Assembly (NCBI RefSeq): GCF_040546025.1 | Contig: NZ_JBEPNA010000006.1 | Coordinates: forward strand, 1-64,000 | Reading direction: 5' to 3' | DNA from: Marisediminicola sp040546025 | GTDB taxonomy: Bacteria > Actinomycetota > Actinomycetes > Actinomycetales > Microbacteriaceae | DNA: 64,000 bases | Shown: positions 56,319-64,000 of the stretch, in pieces | How positions within the stretch are numbered: position 1 is the first letter of the stretch | How the letters are laid out: the number at the start of each line of letters is the position of its first letter | Position numbers and translations under genes: made by a program | Notes under the pieces: generated by a model | Seen by the model: the letters and a program-made list of their open reading frames with translations, nothing else | The model's database searches: none | Told to the model about the DNA's origin: nothing

Positions 56319-57557
56319 ATGACGATAGTGCACGGTCCGGCGACAATCGACGCCCCGTGGCCCGTCGCGGTGCTCTCCACCAAGATCAAGGGCTGGATCG
56401 ACCGGCTCGGCACGGTCTGGGTCGAGGGCGAGATCACCCAGTGGGGGCTCTCCGGCGGCAACGTCTACGGCAAGCTCAAAGACCTCAGCGTCGACGCCAC
56501 CGTGGGTTTTACCGTGTGGTCGTCGGTCAAGGCGAAGATCCCCGCCGATCTGAAACAGGGCGACCGGGTCGTCGCACTGGTCAAGCCCAATTACTGGGTC
56601 AAGGGCGGCACGCTCACGATGCAGGTGTTCGAGATGCGCCATGTCGGACTCGGCGACCTGCTCGAGCGGCTTGAACGGCTGCGGCAGACGCTGCGGGCCG
56701 AGGGGCTCTTCGACGCCTCCCGCAAGAGGCCGCTGCCGTTCCTCCCGCACCGCATAGGGCTCATCACCGGGAGGGACTCGGATGCCGAAAAGGATGTCCT
56801 CCGCAACGCGCAGTTGCGCTGGCCGTCGGTAGAGTTCCGTGTCGCCCATACCGCGGTGCAGGGCGACCGCGCCGCGGCTGAAGTGACGGCCGCGATCCGC
56901 GAGCTCGACGCCGACCCGCTCGTCGACGTCATCATCATCGCGCGCGGCGGCGGCGACTTCCAGAACCTCCTCGTCTTCAGCGACGAGACCCTCGTACGCA
57001 CCGCCGCGGCCTGCTCCACGCCGATCGTGAGCGCGATCGGCCACGAGGCCGACCGCCCGCTGCTCGACGACGTTGCCGACCTGCGGGCATCCACCCCCAC
57101 CGATGCGGCAAAGCGGGTCGTCCCCGACGTCGCCGAGGAGCTGAACAAGGTGCAGCAGGTGCGCGCACGCATCGGCATGCGGATGACGAGCCTGCTCTCG
57201 CGGGAAATCGACCGGCTCGAGCAGATGCGCAGCCGCCCGGTGCTCGCCTCCCCTGTCTCGCTCATCGATTACCGGGCGGAAGAGCTCTCCCGCTACGTGG
57301 GGCGCAGCACCGAGCTCATCGAACTGCGACTCGAACGCGCCGCGGAGAGGCTCGACGACCTGCGGTCGCACCTGCGGTCGCTGTCGCCGCAGCGGACCCT
57401 CGACCGCGGCTACGCCATCGCCCAGCTTCCCGGCGGAGCGGTCCTGCGCCACGCCAGCGACGCCCCGCCCGGCATGAAGCTCCTCCTGATGCTCGCCGAG
57501 GGATCGCTTCCCACGACGGTCGACGACGAGGCCGCGGCGCCGCGGACCGCTCGGTAG
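56319..57557 (+). CDS. xseA: Exodeoxyribonuclease VII large subunit
   Basis: A 412-residue subunit with the N-terminal OB-fold (WVEGEITQWGLSGGNVYGKL). The catalytic part has LPFLPHRIGLITGRDSDAEK, RGGGDFQNLLVFSDE and AIGHEADRPLLDDVAD, with a coiled coil near the end and the ending RTLDRGYAIAQ. With XseB it degrades single-stranded DNA. It is followed nine bases later by xseB. Confidence 0.94.
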   Translation: MTIVHGPATIDAPWPVAVLSTKIKGWIDRLGTVWVEGEITQWGLSGGNVYGKLKDLSVDATVGFTVWSSVKAKIPADLKQGDRVVALVKPNYWVKGGTLTMQVFEMRHVGLGDLLERLERLRQTLRAEGLFDASRKRPLPFLPHRIGLITGRDSDAEKDVLRNAQLRWPSVEFRVAHTAVQGDRAAAEVTAAIRELDADPLVDVIIIARGGGDFQNLLVFSDETLVRTAAACSTPIVSAIGHEADRPLLDDVADLRASTPTDAAKRVVPDVAEELNKVQQVRARIGMRMTSLLSREIDRLEQMRSRPVLASPVSLIDYRAEELSRYVGRSTELIELRLERAAERLDDLRSHLRSLSPQRTLDRGYAIAQLPGGAVLRHASDAPPGMKLLLMLAEGSLPTTVDDEAAAPRTAR

Positions 57558-57566
57558 ACTCATTCT

Positions 57567-57782
57567 GTGACAGCTTCCCCCATCGACACCGCCGAGTTGA
57601 GCTACGAGCAGGCCCGCGACGAGCTCATTTCCGTCGTGACCGAGCTCGAGCAGGGCGCGGCGACCCTCGAGGAGTCCCTCGCCCTGTGGGAACGCGGCGA
57701 GGCGCTCGCCAGGCGCTGCGAAGAGTGGCTGCTCGGCGCGAAGGCCAGGCTCGACGCCGCACGCACGAACGGGGCAGTGTAA
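57567..57782 (+). CDS. xseB: Exodeoxyribonuclease VII small subunit
   Basis: A 71-residue all-helical protein starting GTG 57567. The conserved core is LSYEQARDELISVVTELEQG, then ATLEESLALWERGEALA and RCEEWL, as in XseB. It binds the coiled coil of XseA in several copies. Four bases separate it from the next gene. Confidence 0.93.
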   Translation: MTASPIDTAELSYEQARDELISVVTELEQGAATLEESLALWERGEALARRCEEWLLGAKARLDAARTNGAV

Positions 57783-57786
57783 CCAG

Positions 57787-58422
57787 ATGGCCAAGGAACC
57801 GCGCATCGTCGCCGAGCTCGGCAGGCCGGAGACCCCGGAGGAGACCGCCGCCCGCAAGGCGGAGAACTCCCGCAAGCACCGTGCGAACCAGACCGTCATC
57901 AATCTGGTGCTCGCGCTCGTCGCCTCCCTCGCTATCGTGCTGGTCCTGGTACTTGTGGTCGTGCGCCCGACCCAGCCGCCGCGGGCCGCGATCGACTACG
58001 CCGCCATCGCCGCCCAGGAGCAGCCCGGCGTTGACGAACCGCTCGCGAGCCCGACCCTGCCGCCCGAGTGGACGGCGAACGCGGCCACCCTCGACACGGG
58101 CACCGACGACATCACGACCTGGTCGATCGGCTTCATCACCCCGGCTGAGCAGTTCATCGCCCTGCGCCAAGGGATCGACGCCAACCCCACCTGGCTTGCC
58201 AACCGGCTCGACAAGCTCACCCCGACGGGAACAGAGATGATCGATGGCGTCGAATGGGCCGTCTACGACAACCGCGACAGTCGGGATCCCGGCAATCTCG
58301 CCTACGCGATGTCCTCGACGAGCGGGTCGAGCCGCTTCGCGCTCTACGGCACCGCAGAAACGGCAGAGTTCCTCGCCCTCGCGACGGCTCTCAGCGCCGA
58401 CCTCGACGGGACGACCGAATGA
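57787..58422 (+). CDS. DUF4245 membrane-anchored protein
   Basis: 211 residues with a cytosolic N-terminus (about 1-37), one membrane helix (VINLVLALVASLAIVLVLVL, about 37-57), and an extracytoplasmic domain with PEWTANAATLDTGTDDITTW and a closing ATALSADLDGT. Typical of DUF4245, found in this gene neighbourhood across actinobacteria. Function unknown. Overlaps the next gene by ATGA. Confidence 0.85.
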   Translation: MAKEPRIVAELGRPETPEETAARKAENSRKHRANQTVINLVLALVASLAIVLVLVLVVVRPTQPPRAAIDYAAIAAQEQPGVDEPLASPTLPPEWTANAATLDTGTDDITTWSIGFITPAEQFIALRQGIDANPTWLANRLDKLTPTGTEMIDGVEWAVYDNRDSRDPGNLAYAMSSTSGSSRFALYGTAETAEFLALATALSADLDGTTE

Positions 58423-59090
58423 GGGACCCGTCGCGCACGCCCGCGACGACGTGGAACGAAATGGTGCGCGGGAACGCGCGGTTCATCGCTGGCGAGCCCA
58501 AGCATCCGCGCCAGGACGTCGAACGCCGCGAATCCCTCGCGAGTGCGCAGGAGCCGGATGCTGCGCTGTTCGGCTGCAGCGACTCCCGACTCGCCGCCGA
58601 GATCATCTTCGACAAGGGGATCGGCGACCTGTTCGTCGTGCGCAACGCCGGACAGATCATTTCCGACTCGGTCGTCGGCTCGCTCGAATACGCGGTCGGC
58701 GTGCTGCATGTTCCCCTCATCGTCGTCCTCGGCCACGATGAGTGCGGGGCGGTGCACGCCGCGATCGCCTCGCAGGCCGCGGATGCCGCACCGCTCCCCC
58801 CGCACATTGCCAAGCTGATCTCGAAGATCGTGCCAGCCGTGCGCCGCGTCGCCCTCGCCGGCGGGGTCGCGATCGAGCCGCAGCGCGCCGACCCTTTCGA
58901 GGTCGGCCGCGAGCACCTGCGCGACACAATCTCCGAACTGCTCGAGGTATCCGAACTCATCAGCGACGCGATCGCGGCCGGAACCCTGGCCATCGTCGGC
59001 GCGAACTACCGCCTTCTCGAGGGTCGCGCGGTCCCCGACATCCACGTCGGCAATCTCACCATCAGCACCCAGGAAGGCGCACCGACATGA
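58419..59090 (+). CDS. Beta-class carbonic anhydrase
   Basis: A 223-residue Zn enzyme that interconverts CO2 and bicarbonate. The Zn ligands and Asp/Arg dyad are visible: FGCSDSRL (Cys, Asp, Arg) and GHDECGAV (His, Cys). Start ATG 58419 overlaps the DUF4245 stop. Overlaps fumC by ATGA. In many actinobacteria glpX occupies this place between DUF4245 and fumC. Confidence 0.9.
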   Translation: MRDPSRTPATTWNEMVRGNARFIAGEPKHPRQDVERRESLASAQEPDAALFGCSDSRLAAEIIFDKGIGDLFVVRNAGQIISDSVVGSLEYAVGVLHVPLIVVLGHDECGAVHAAIASQAADAAPLPPHIAKLISKIVPAVRRVALAGGVAIEPQRADPFEVGREHLRDTISELLEVSELISDAIAAGTLAIVGANYRLLEGRAVPDIHVGNLTISTQEGAPT

Positions 59091-60511
59091 GCCACACCAC
59101 CCAGACGCAACAGGGCGACGAGTTCCGCGTGGAGCACGACACGATGGGCGAGGTGCTCGTGCCGATCGCCGCCCTGTACGGGGCACAGACCCAGCGCGCC
59201 GTCGAGAACTTCCCGATTTCCGGCTCCGGGCTCGAGCCGGCGCAGATCGTCGCCCTCGCCCGCATCAAGCGCGCCGCCGCGCTCGTCAACAAGGAACTCG
59301 GGATCCTCGACCCCGCCATTGCAGACGCGGTCGCCGCCGCCGCCGACCGTCTGATCGCCGGCGAGCACCACGAGCAGTTCCCGGTCGACACGTACCAGAC
59401 CGGCAGCGGCACCTCCTCGAACATGAACATGAACGAGGTTCTCGCGACGCTCGCGACGGGACTGCTCGGCTCGCCCGTGCACCCGAACGACCACGTCAAC
59501 GCGTCGCAGTCGTCCAACGACGTCTTCCCCACCTCGGTGCACGTCGCCGTCACCGGTGCGCTGCTGCACGACCTGATCCCGGCGCTCGACCACCTCGCGT
59601 TCGCCCTCGAGACCAAAGCCGAGTTGTGGAAGACCGCCGTCAAGGCCGGCCGCACCCACCTCATGGACGCCACCCCCGTGACACTCGGCCAAGAGTTCGC
59701 CGGCTACGCCCGGCAGATTCGCCTCGGCATCGAGCGCGTCAGCTCCACGATCGGGCGCGTCGCCGAGGTCCCACTCGGCGGAACCGCCGTCGGCACCGGA
59801 ATCAACACCCCGGCCGGGTTCTCCCAGCTCGTCATCGCCACCCTCGCCGAGGACTCCGGGCTGCCTGTCACCGAGGCGCTCGACCACTTCGAGGCACAGG
59901 GGGCCCGCGACGGCCTCGTCGAGGCATCCGGCGCGCTTCGCGTCATCGCCGTGAGCCTCACCAAAATCTGCAACGACCTGCGCTGGATGGGCTCCGGCCC
60001 GAACGCCGGCCTCGGCGAGCTGCACATCCCCGACCTGCAGCCCGGCTCCTCGATCATGCCCGGCAAGGTCAACCCGGTGATCCCCGAGGCTGTGCTCATG
60101 GTCGCCGCACGGGTGATCGGCAACGACGCGACGATCGCCTGGGCCGGAGCATCCGGCTCGTTCGAGCTCAACGTCGCGATCCCCGTGATGGGCACCTCCC
60201 TGCTCGAGTCGATCCGGCTGCTGTCGAACTCGACGCGTGCCCTGGCCGACAAAACCGTCGACGGACTTGAGGCGAACCTCGACCGCGCCCGCGCCCTCGC
60301 CGAGTCCTCCCCCGCGATCGTCACCCCGCTGAACCGGGTGATCGGCTACGAGGCCGCCGCGAAGGTGGCGAAGAACGCCGTCGCGAAGAGCATCACGGTG
60401 CGCGAATCGGTCATCGACCTTGGCTTCGTCGACCGCGGCGAGGTCAGCCTCGACCAGCTCGACACTTCCCTCGACGTGCTCTCAATGACGCGGCCTCCCG
60501 CAGCGAAGTAG
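59087..60511 (+). CDS. fumC: Class II fumarate hydratase
   Basis: A 474-residue TCA enzyme hydrating fumarate to malate. Characteristic segments: TYQTGSGTSSNMNMNEVLA, ASQSSNDVFPTSVHVAV, GRTHLMDATPVTLGQE and the superfamily signature GSSIMPGKVNP. Length fits the heat-stable class II type. It is the last gene of the coupled series xseA-xseB-DUF4245-carbonic anhydrase-fumC. Confidence 0.95.
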   Translation: MSHTTQTQQGDEFRVEHDTMGEVLVPIAALYGAQTQRAVENFPISGSGLEPAQIVALARIKRAAALVNKELGILDPAIADAVAAAADRLIAGEHHEQFPVDTYQTGSGTSSNMNMNEVLATLATGLLGSPVHPNDHVNASQSSNDVFPTSVHVAVTGALLHDLIPALDHLAFALETKAELWKTAVKAGRTHLMDATPVTLGQEFAGYARQIRLGIERVSSTIGRVAEVPLGGTAVGTGINTPAGFSQLVIATLAEDSGLPVTEALDHFEAQGARDGLVEASGALRVIAVSLTKICNDLRWMGSGPNAGLGELHIPDLQPGSSIMPGKVNPVIPEAVLMVAARVIGNDATIAWAGASGSFELNVAIPVMGTSLLESIRLLSNSTRALADKTVDGLEANLDRARALAESSPAIVTPLNRVIGYEAAAKVAKNAVAKSITVRESVIDLGFVDRGEVSLDQLDTSLDVLSMTRPPAAK

Positions 60512-60548
60512 GCGTGGGCCGCAACGCGGCCCGGGAGAATGCGCTCGG

Positions 60549-61328
60549 CTAGCGCACGGGCAGCGGCACGAGCGCGAGCGGCTCACCCGCGAGCGACTGC
60601 ACGACCCTGTCGCCGAGCGGGTCGACGAGGTCGATGGGGATCAAAAACCCCCGGGTGTCGGATGCTGCCGGCGCGGAGTCGCAATCCGCGACGTTCTCGG
60701 CGTTGGAGCCATCCGCGGGATTGGGCTGGCCGAAGAATACCCCGACCTGCACGGCGCCGTCGACCGGAGTGACGACCACCTGATGCGGAATGCAGCGGTC
60801 GTCGCCGCGGACGTGGACGACGAGATCGGCGGTTCCGAGGGCCACGGTGCCCGGCAGCGGGACGACCCCGAGGAACCCCGGCTGGGTTGCGAGCCCTGCG
60901 GCGCGGATCTTGCCTGTCGCGAAGAGGTAGCTGGGGCTCTGCTCGAAGCCGATAACTCGCTGGTACCCGGTGACCTGCTGCTCGACGAGGCCCTCGGGCG
61001 GCGCGGTGAGCGGGGTGAACACCCGGTCGACGACATACGGGCGCGGAGAGCCCCACACCCGTTCGGCCACCGTGGGCTGCCGAACCGACTCGTCCTCGTC
61101 GAACGCGATGGCCCCGGCGCCCCAGCTCACCGCGATGGCCAGGACCGTCAGGAGCCCGAGCAGCGACACGAACCGGCTCGTCGCGTACGCCGCAGAACCG
61201 GGTTCGGTAGTTCGAGGATCGGTTCGCGTCCAGCCGACGAGCACGTGCCACTGGCTGCGCGGAGAGACGACGCCCCAGAGGAAGAACAGTCCGAGAACCC
61301 CGGCAACGGAGCTCAGGAAAGTGTTCAC
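60549..61328 (-). CDS. Membrane-anchored protein of unknown function
   Basis: 259 residues with a first hydrophobic helix (about 4-20), a short loop with SPRSQWHVLVGWTRTDPRTT, and a second helix (FVSLLGLLTVLAIAVSWGAG, about 53-72). The C-terminal 180 residues should be extracytoplasmic and contain two Cys (DDRCIPH, VADCDSA) that could pair. The N-terminal part resembles DUF6199-like small proteins; that is a weak memory. Lies 50 bases after phoH on the same strand. Confidence 0.7.
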   Translation of the reverse strand: MNTFLSSVAGVLGLFFLWGVVSPRSQWHVLVGWTRTDPRTTEPGSAAYATSRFVSLLGLLTVLAIAVSWGAGAIAFDEDESVRQPTVAERVWGSPRPYVVDRVFTPLTAPPEGLVEQQVTGYQRVIGFEQSPSYLFATGKIRAAGLATQPGFLGVVPLPGTVALGTADLVVHVRGDDRCIPHQVVVTPVDGAVQVGVFFGQPNPADGSNAENVADCDSAPAASDTRGFLIPIDLVDPLGDRVVQSLAGEPLALVPLPVR

Positions 61329-61378
61329 CTCTCGACCCTATGTCGTCCCTCCGCGCACCAGCGACCGCACGCTCCCTG

Positions 61379-62737
61379 TTACGCCAATTCGTTCGATTCG
61401 AGCATCTCGGTCACGAGTGCGGCGATCGCCGAACGCTCGGAACGCATCAGCGTGATGTGCCCGAACAACGCGTGTCCCTTGAGCGTCTCGATCACCGAGG
61501 CGACCCCATCGTGGCGTCCGACCCGCAGATTGTCGCGCTGGGCGACGTCGTGGGTGAGCACGACGCGGGAGTTCTGCCCGATGCGGCTGAGAACGGTGAG
61601 CAGCACGTTGCGCTCGAGCGACTGTGCCTCGTCGACGATCACGAAGGCGTCGTGCAGGGACCGGCCCCGGATGTGCGTGAGCGGCAGCACCTCGAGCATC
61701 CCGCGAGCGATGACCTCCTCGAGCACGTTCGGCGAGACGACCGAGCCGAGGGTATCGAAGACGGCCTGCGCCCACGGGTTCATCTTCTCGGATGCGTCAC
61801 CGGGAAGGAACCCGAGCTCCTGCCCCCCTACGGCGTAGAGCGGCCGGAAGACCATGATCTTGCGGTGCTGTTGTTTCTCGAGCACAGCCTCGAGCCCCGC
61901 ACACAGGGCGAGGGCCGACTTGCCGGTGCCGGCCCGACCGCCGAGCGACACGATCCCGATCTCCGGGTCGAGCAGCATGTCGATCGCGAGCCGCTGCTCG
62001 GCCGAGCGGCCGTGCAGCCCGAACACATCGCGGTCGCCGCGCACGAGCCGCAGCTCGCCGCGGGCGGTGACGCGCCCCAGGGCGGACCCGCGGTCGGAGT
62101 GGATGACGAGGCCGGTGTTGATTGGCAGGTCGGCGACGATCCGGGTCGACAGCCTCTCGTCCTCGTACAGGCGTGCGAGCTGTTCGGACCCGAGCGTGAT
62201 CTCGTCGGTTCCGACCCAGCCGGAGTCGACCGCGAGCTCCGCGCGGTACTCCTCCGCGGCGAGACCGATCGACGCGGCTTTCACCCGCAGCGGAAGGTCC
62301 TTCGAGACGACGGTGACGGCGAGGCCGTCGTTGGCAAGGTTGAGCGCGACGGCGAGAATGCGCGAGTCGTTGTCACCGAGCTGCAGCCCGGATGGCAGCA
62401 CCGACATGTTCGAATGGTTCAGCTCGACCCGGAGCGATCCGCCGTCTTCCCCGACGGCGATCGGAAAGTCGAGCCGCTCGTGCTGGATGCGCAGCTCGTC
62501 GAGGTTGCGGAGGGCCTGCCTCGCGAAATAGCCGATCTCGGGATCGTTACGCTTGGACTCGAGCTCCGAAATCACGATGACCGGCAGCACGACGGCGTGT
62601 TCCGCAAACCGGAACACCGCCTTGGGATCAGACAACAAAACGGACGTATCGAGCACATACGTCCGTTCGGCAGTGCTGGTCTTCTTTGTCGCGGATTCCT
62701 GGCCGGTCTTCTGGTTCGGGCGGTTTACCGTGGGCAC
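61379..62737 (-). CDS. PIN-PhoH fusion protein (PhoH2 type)
   Basis: A 452-residue fusion. The N-terminal PIN RNase domain has the acidic set (YVLDTSVLLSD, VISELESKRND and DNDSRILAVA). The C-terminal PhoH ATPase has P-loop GRAGTGKSALAL and DEAQSLERNVLL. By family knowledge PhoH2 proteins unwind and cleave RNA. I choose GTG 62737 (VPTVNRPNQK), with GGAG five bases before it. The block with fumC is conserved in mycobacteria. Confidence 0.9.
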   Translation of the reverse strand: MPTVNRPNQKTGQESATKKTSTAERTYVLDTSVLLSDPKAVFRFAEHAVVLPVIVISELESKRNDPEIGYFARQALRNLDELRIQHERLDFPIAVGEDGGSLRVELNHSNMSVLPSGLQLGDNDSRILAVALNLANDGLAVTVVSKDLPLRVKAASIGLAAEEYRAELAVDSGWVGTDEITLGSEQLARLYEDERLSTRIVADLPINTGLVIHSDRGSALGRVTARGELRLVRGDRDVFGLHGRSAEQRLAIDMLLDPEIGIVSLGGRAGTGKSALALCAGLEAVLEKQQHRKIMVFRPLYAVGGQELGFLPGDASEKMNPWAQAVFDTLGSVVSPNVLEEVIARGMLEVLPLTHIRGRSLHDAFVIVDEAQSLERNVLLTVLSRIGQNSRVVLTHDVAQRDNLRVGRHDGVASVIETLKGHALFGHITLMRSERSAIAALVTEMLESNELA

Positions 62738-62952
62738 TTGCACTCCATTCCCGAGTGACTGGCACTCGGATACTGTCGCACAGACGGCCATTTTGTGTTG
62801 CGAAACGAACTTTCGTGGCCGTCTCGATCAGGCGCCATACCTAATGATTATGAAACTACGTCGAGGTACCGGAATCAACCCCAGCGACACGCCCCCCGTA
62901 CACGTTACGCTCACGTGAACATCACGAGACGGACAGGATACGCGGCCTCGAG

Positions 62953-64000
62953 CTACGTGCTGCGGAGGCTGAGGAATGCGGCCCTGAGCATCGCAAAGGT
63001 TTCGTCGCTCGTGGTGACGTGCGCGCTGAGCCGCACCCGGCCACCACGCGTCGTCGCCGTCACGCCGTGGTTGAAGAGCGAGGCGGTGAGGGTCGTGAGC
63101 CGATCAGCGGGCGGCTCGAGCACGACGATCCCGGCGCGCTCGTTTGGTGCCCTCGACGAGGCGATCGGGATGCCGAACTCGTCGGCAAGGTCGATCATCT
63201 CCGACACCTTCTCGGCGACCCCCTCGTGGATGACCTCGACCCCTACCTGCTCGATGTCCTCGAGCGCCGTCGCGAACATGGCTTGCGCGATGGGGCTCGG
63301 GTTGGCGACGCTGAACGCGGCCGCGCCGGCGAGCGGCTCGAGCACGTCGTCGAGGGGCAGCTCGTCGCCGCTCGCAATGGCCCCGGAGACGCCGGAGAAG
63401 ACCGGTGTGAGACGCTCGGCGGCGCGGTCGCTGAGCGCCAGGAACCCGGTGCCCCAGCCTGCCCGCACCCACTTCTGGCCACCCGAGACGATGACGTCGG
63501 CGACCTCCCACGGAGCATCCACAATCCCGAAGGCCTGCACGGCGTCGACAATGAGCAGCCGGTCACCGATGACTTGGCGGATGCCGTCGAGATCGGCGAG
63601 ATAGCCGGTGCGGAAGTCGACGAGGCTCACGGCGACGGCGGCGCAGGCCGGCGTGAGCTGGTCGCGGATCATGCCGGGGGTCACCTTGCCGTATTCCGTC
63701 TCGAGCCAGGTCGGCTTCAGCACGCTGAGCGTCTCGGCAGCCCGCGCCGCGGCGAAGGTCAGGCTCGGATACTCGGCCGGCGACATGGCAATGCCGCCGG
63801 TGATGCCGAACATCGCGTGCATGAGGCCCGAGCTGGTGTTCGGCTGGAAGACGACCTGGTCCGGCCGGAAGCGCAGCAGCCCGGCGACCGCCTCGCGCAC
63901 CCGCGCATCCTGCCGTTCGAGGCTGTCGAGGCTTCCGAATCGTGCCCGTCCGAGCTGCTCGCTCAGGCCGCGTTGCTCGTCGAGAACGGCACGGCCGAGC
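62953..64000 (-). CDS. Class V aminotransferase-like protein (5' end cut off)
   Basis: Reads in from the right edge; about 349 residues are visible. The PLP Lys is in VSGGQKWVRAGWGTGFL, Asp in LLIVDAVQAFG, and the C-terminal part has NERAGIVVLEP. This is the class V fold of cysteine desulfurase or kynureninase relatives. Its substrate is not clear. The frame stays open to 64000, so the N-terminus lies outside. Confidence 0.82.
   Translation of the reverse strand, partial: LGRAVLDEQRGLSEQLGRARFGSLDSLERQDARVREAVAGLLRFRPDQVVFQPNTSSGLMHAMFGITGGIAMSPAEYPSLTFAAARAAETLSVLKPTWLETEYGKVTPGMIRDQLTPACAAVAVSLVDFRTGYLADLDGIRQVIGDRLLIVDAVQAFGIVDAPWEVADVIVSGGQKWVRAGWGTGFLALSDRAAERLTPVFSGVSGAIASGDELPLDDVLEPLAGAAAFSVANPSPIAQAMFATALEDIEQVGVEVIHEGVAEKVSEMIDLADEFGIPIASSRAPNERAGIVVLEPPADRLTTLTASLFNHGVTATTRGGRVRLSAHVTTSDETFAMLRAAFLSLRST

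Overview
The window is high-GC, gene-dense chromosomal DNA with actinobacterial gene content: mycothiol-type PIG-L deacetylase, DUF3117, DUF4245, the DapD of the actinobacterial branch, a PIN-PhoH protein, and a tandem glycine riboswitch of actinobacterial type. GTG and TTG starts are frequent, and the words GCATCC and GGATGC are conspicuously common. Together these point to a Microbacteriaceae-like actinobacterium. That placement is my inference from gene families and order; I ran no database search. I saw no rRNA or tRNA genes.

Layout. 1-8.2 kb: tatB, an O-methyltransferase, DUF3117, then the succinylase branch of lysine/diaminopimelate synthesis (dapE, dapD, dapC) with citrate synthase, a 7Fe ferredoxin and a PIG-L deacetylase fused to a membrane domain. 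8.2-11 kb: a lipoprotein, a small inverted-repeat element and typA. 11-25.7 kb: two oligopeptide-type ABC transporters on the minus strand with three solute-binding lipoproteins. 26-31.8 kb: a CPBP-type membrane protein, an intergenic repeat cluster, then gcvT-gcvH-gcvP behind a tandem glycine riboswitch. 32-40.4 kb: two ABC-F proteins, a PAP2 phosphatase, DoxX, an SDR, a hydrolase, a HhH glycosylase-like protein and a decayed squalene-cyclase-like gene. 40.4-45.4 kb: a more AT-rich accessory stretch with an aldehyde dehydrogenase, an HTH remnant, enzyme-like proteins with altered active sites, and a HigA antitoxin beside a broken HigB. 45.4-64 kb: conserved core genes (ychF, fpg/nei, an exonuclease, mmsA, rmuC, glpX, fba, ispH, xseA, xseB, DUF4245, carbonic anhydrase, fumC, phoH and a cut-off aminotransferase).

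How the genes work together. gltA, fumC, mmsA, glpX and fba serve central carbon flux. dapC, dapD and dapE make meso-diaminopimelate for lysine and the cell wall. The gcv operon cleaves glycine under riboswitch control. The peptide transporters import oligopeptides. fpg, the HhH protein, xseAB and rmuC serve DNA repair.

The most unusual structure is a pair of intergenic repeat clusters (26737-27145 and 54198-54533). Each has three head-to-tail copies of a 17-bp core (CTTTCATCATTCAGGAG) at a strict 34-bp period. These are followed, in opposite orientation, by three or four copies at a 54- or 64-bp period. Both clusters fill the gap between convergent genes. The core is shared between the loci while the spacers are locus-specific, so this is not CRISPR and not a simple terminator. 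I know of no described family that fits. A second repeat type, a short element with inverted ends GTCGCCAAAGTCGGAAC, occurs at 8820-8936 and, diverged, at 45302-45387.
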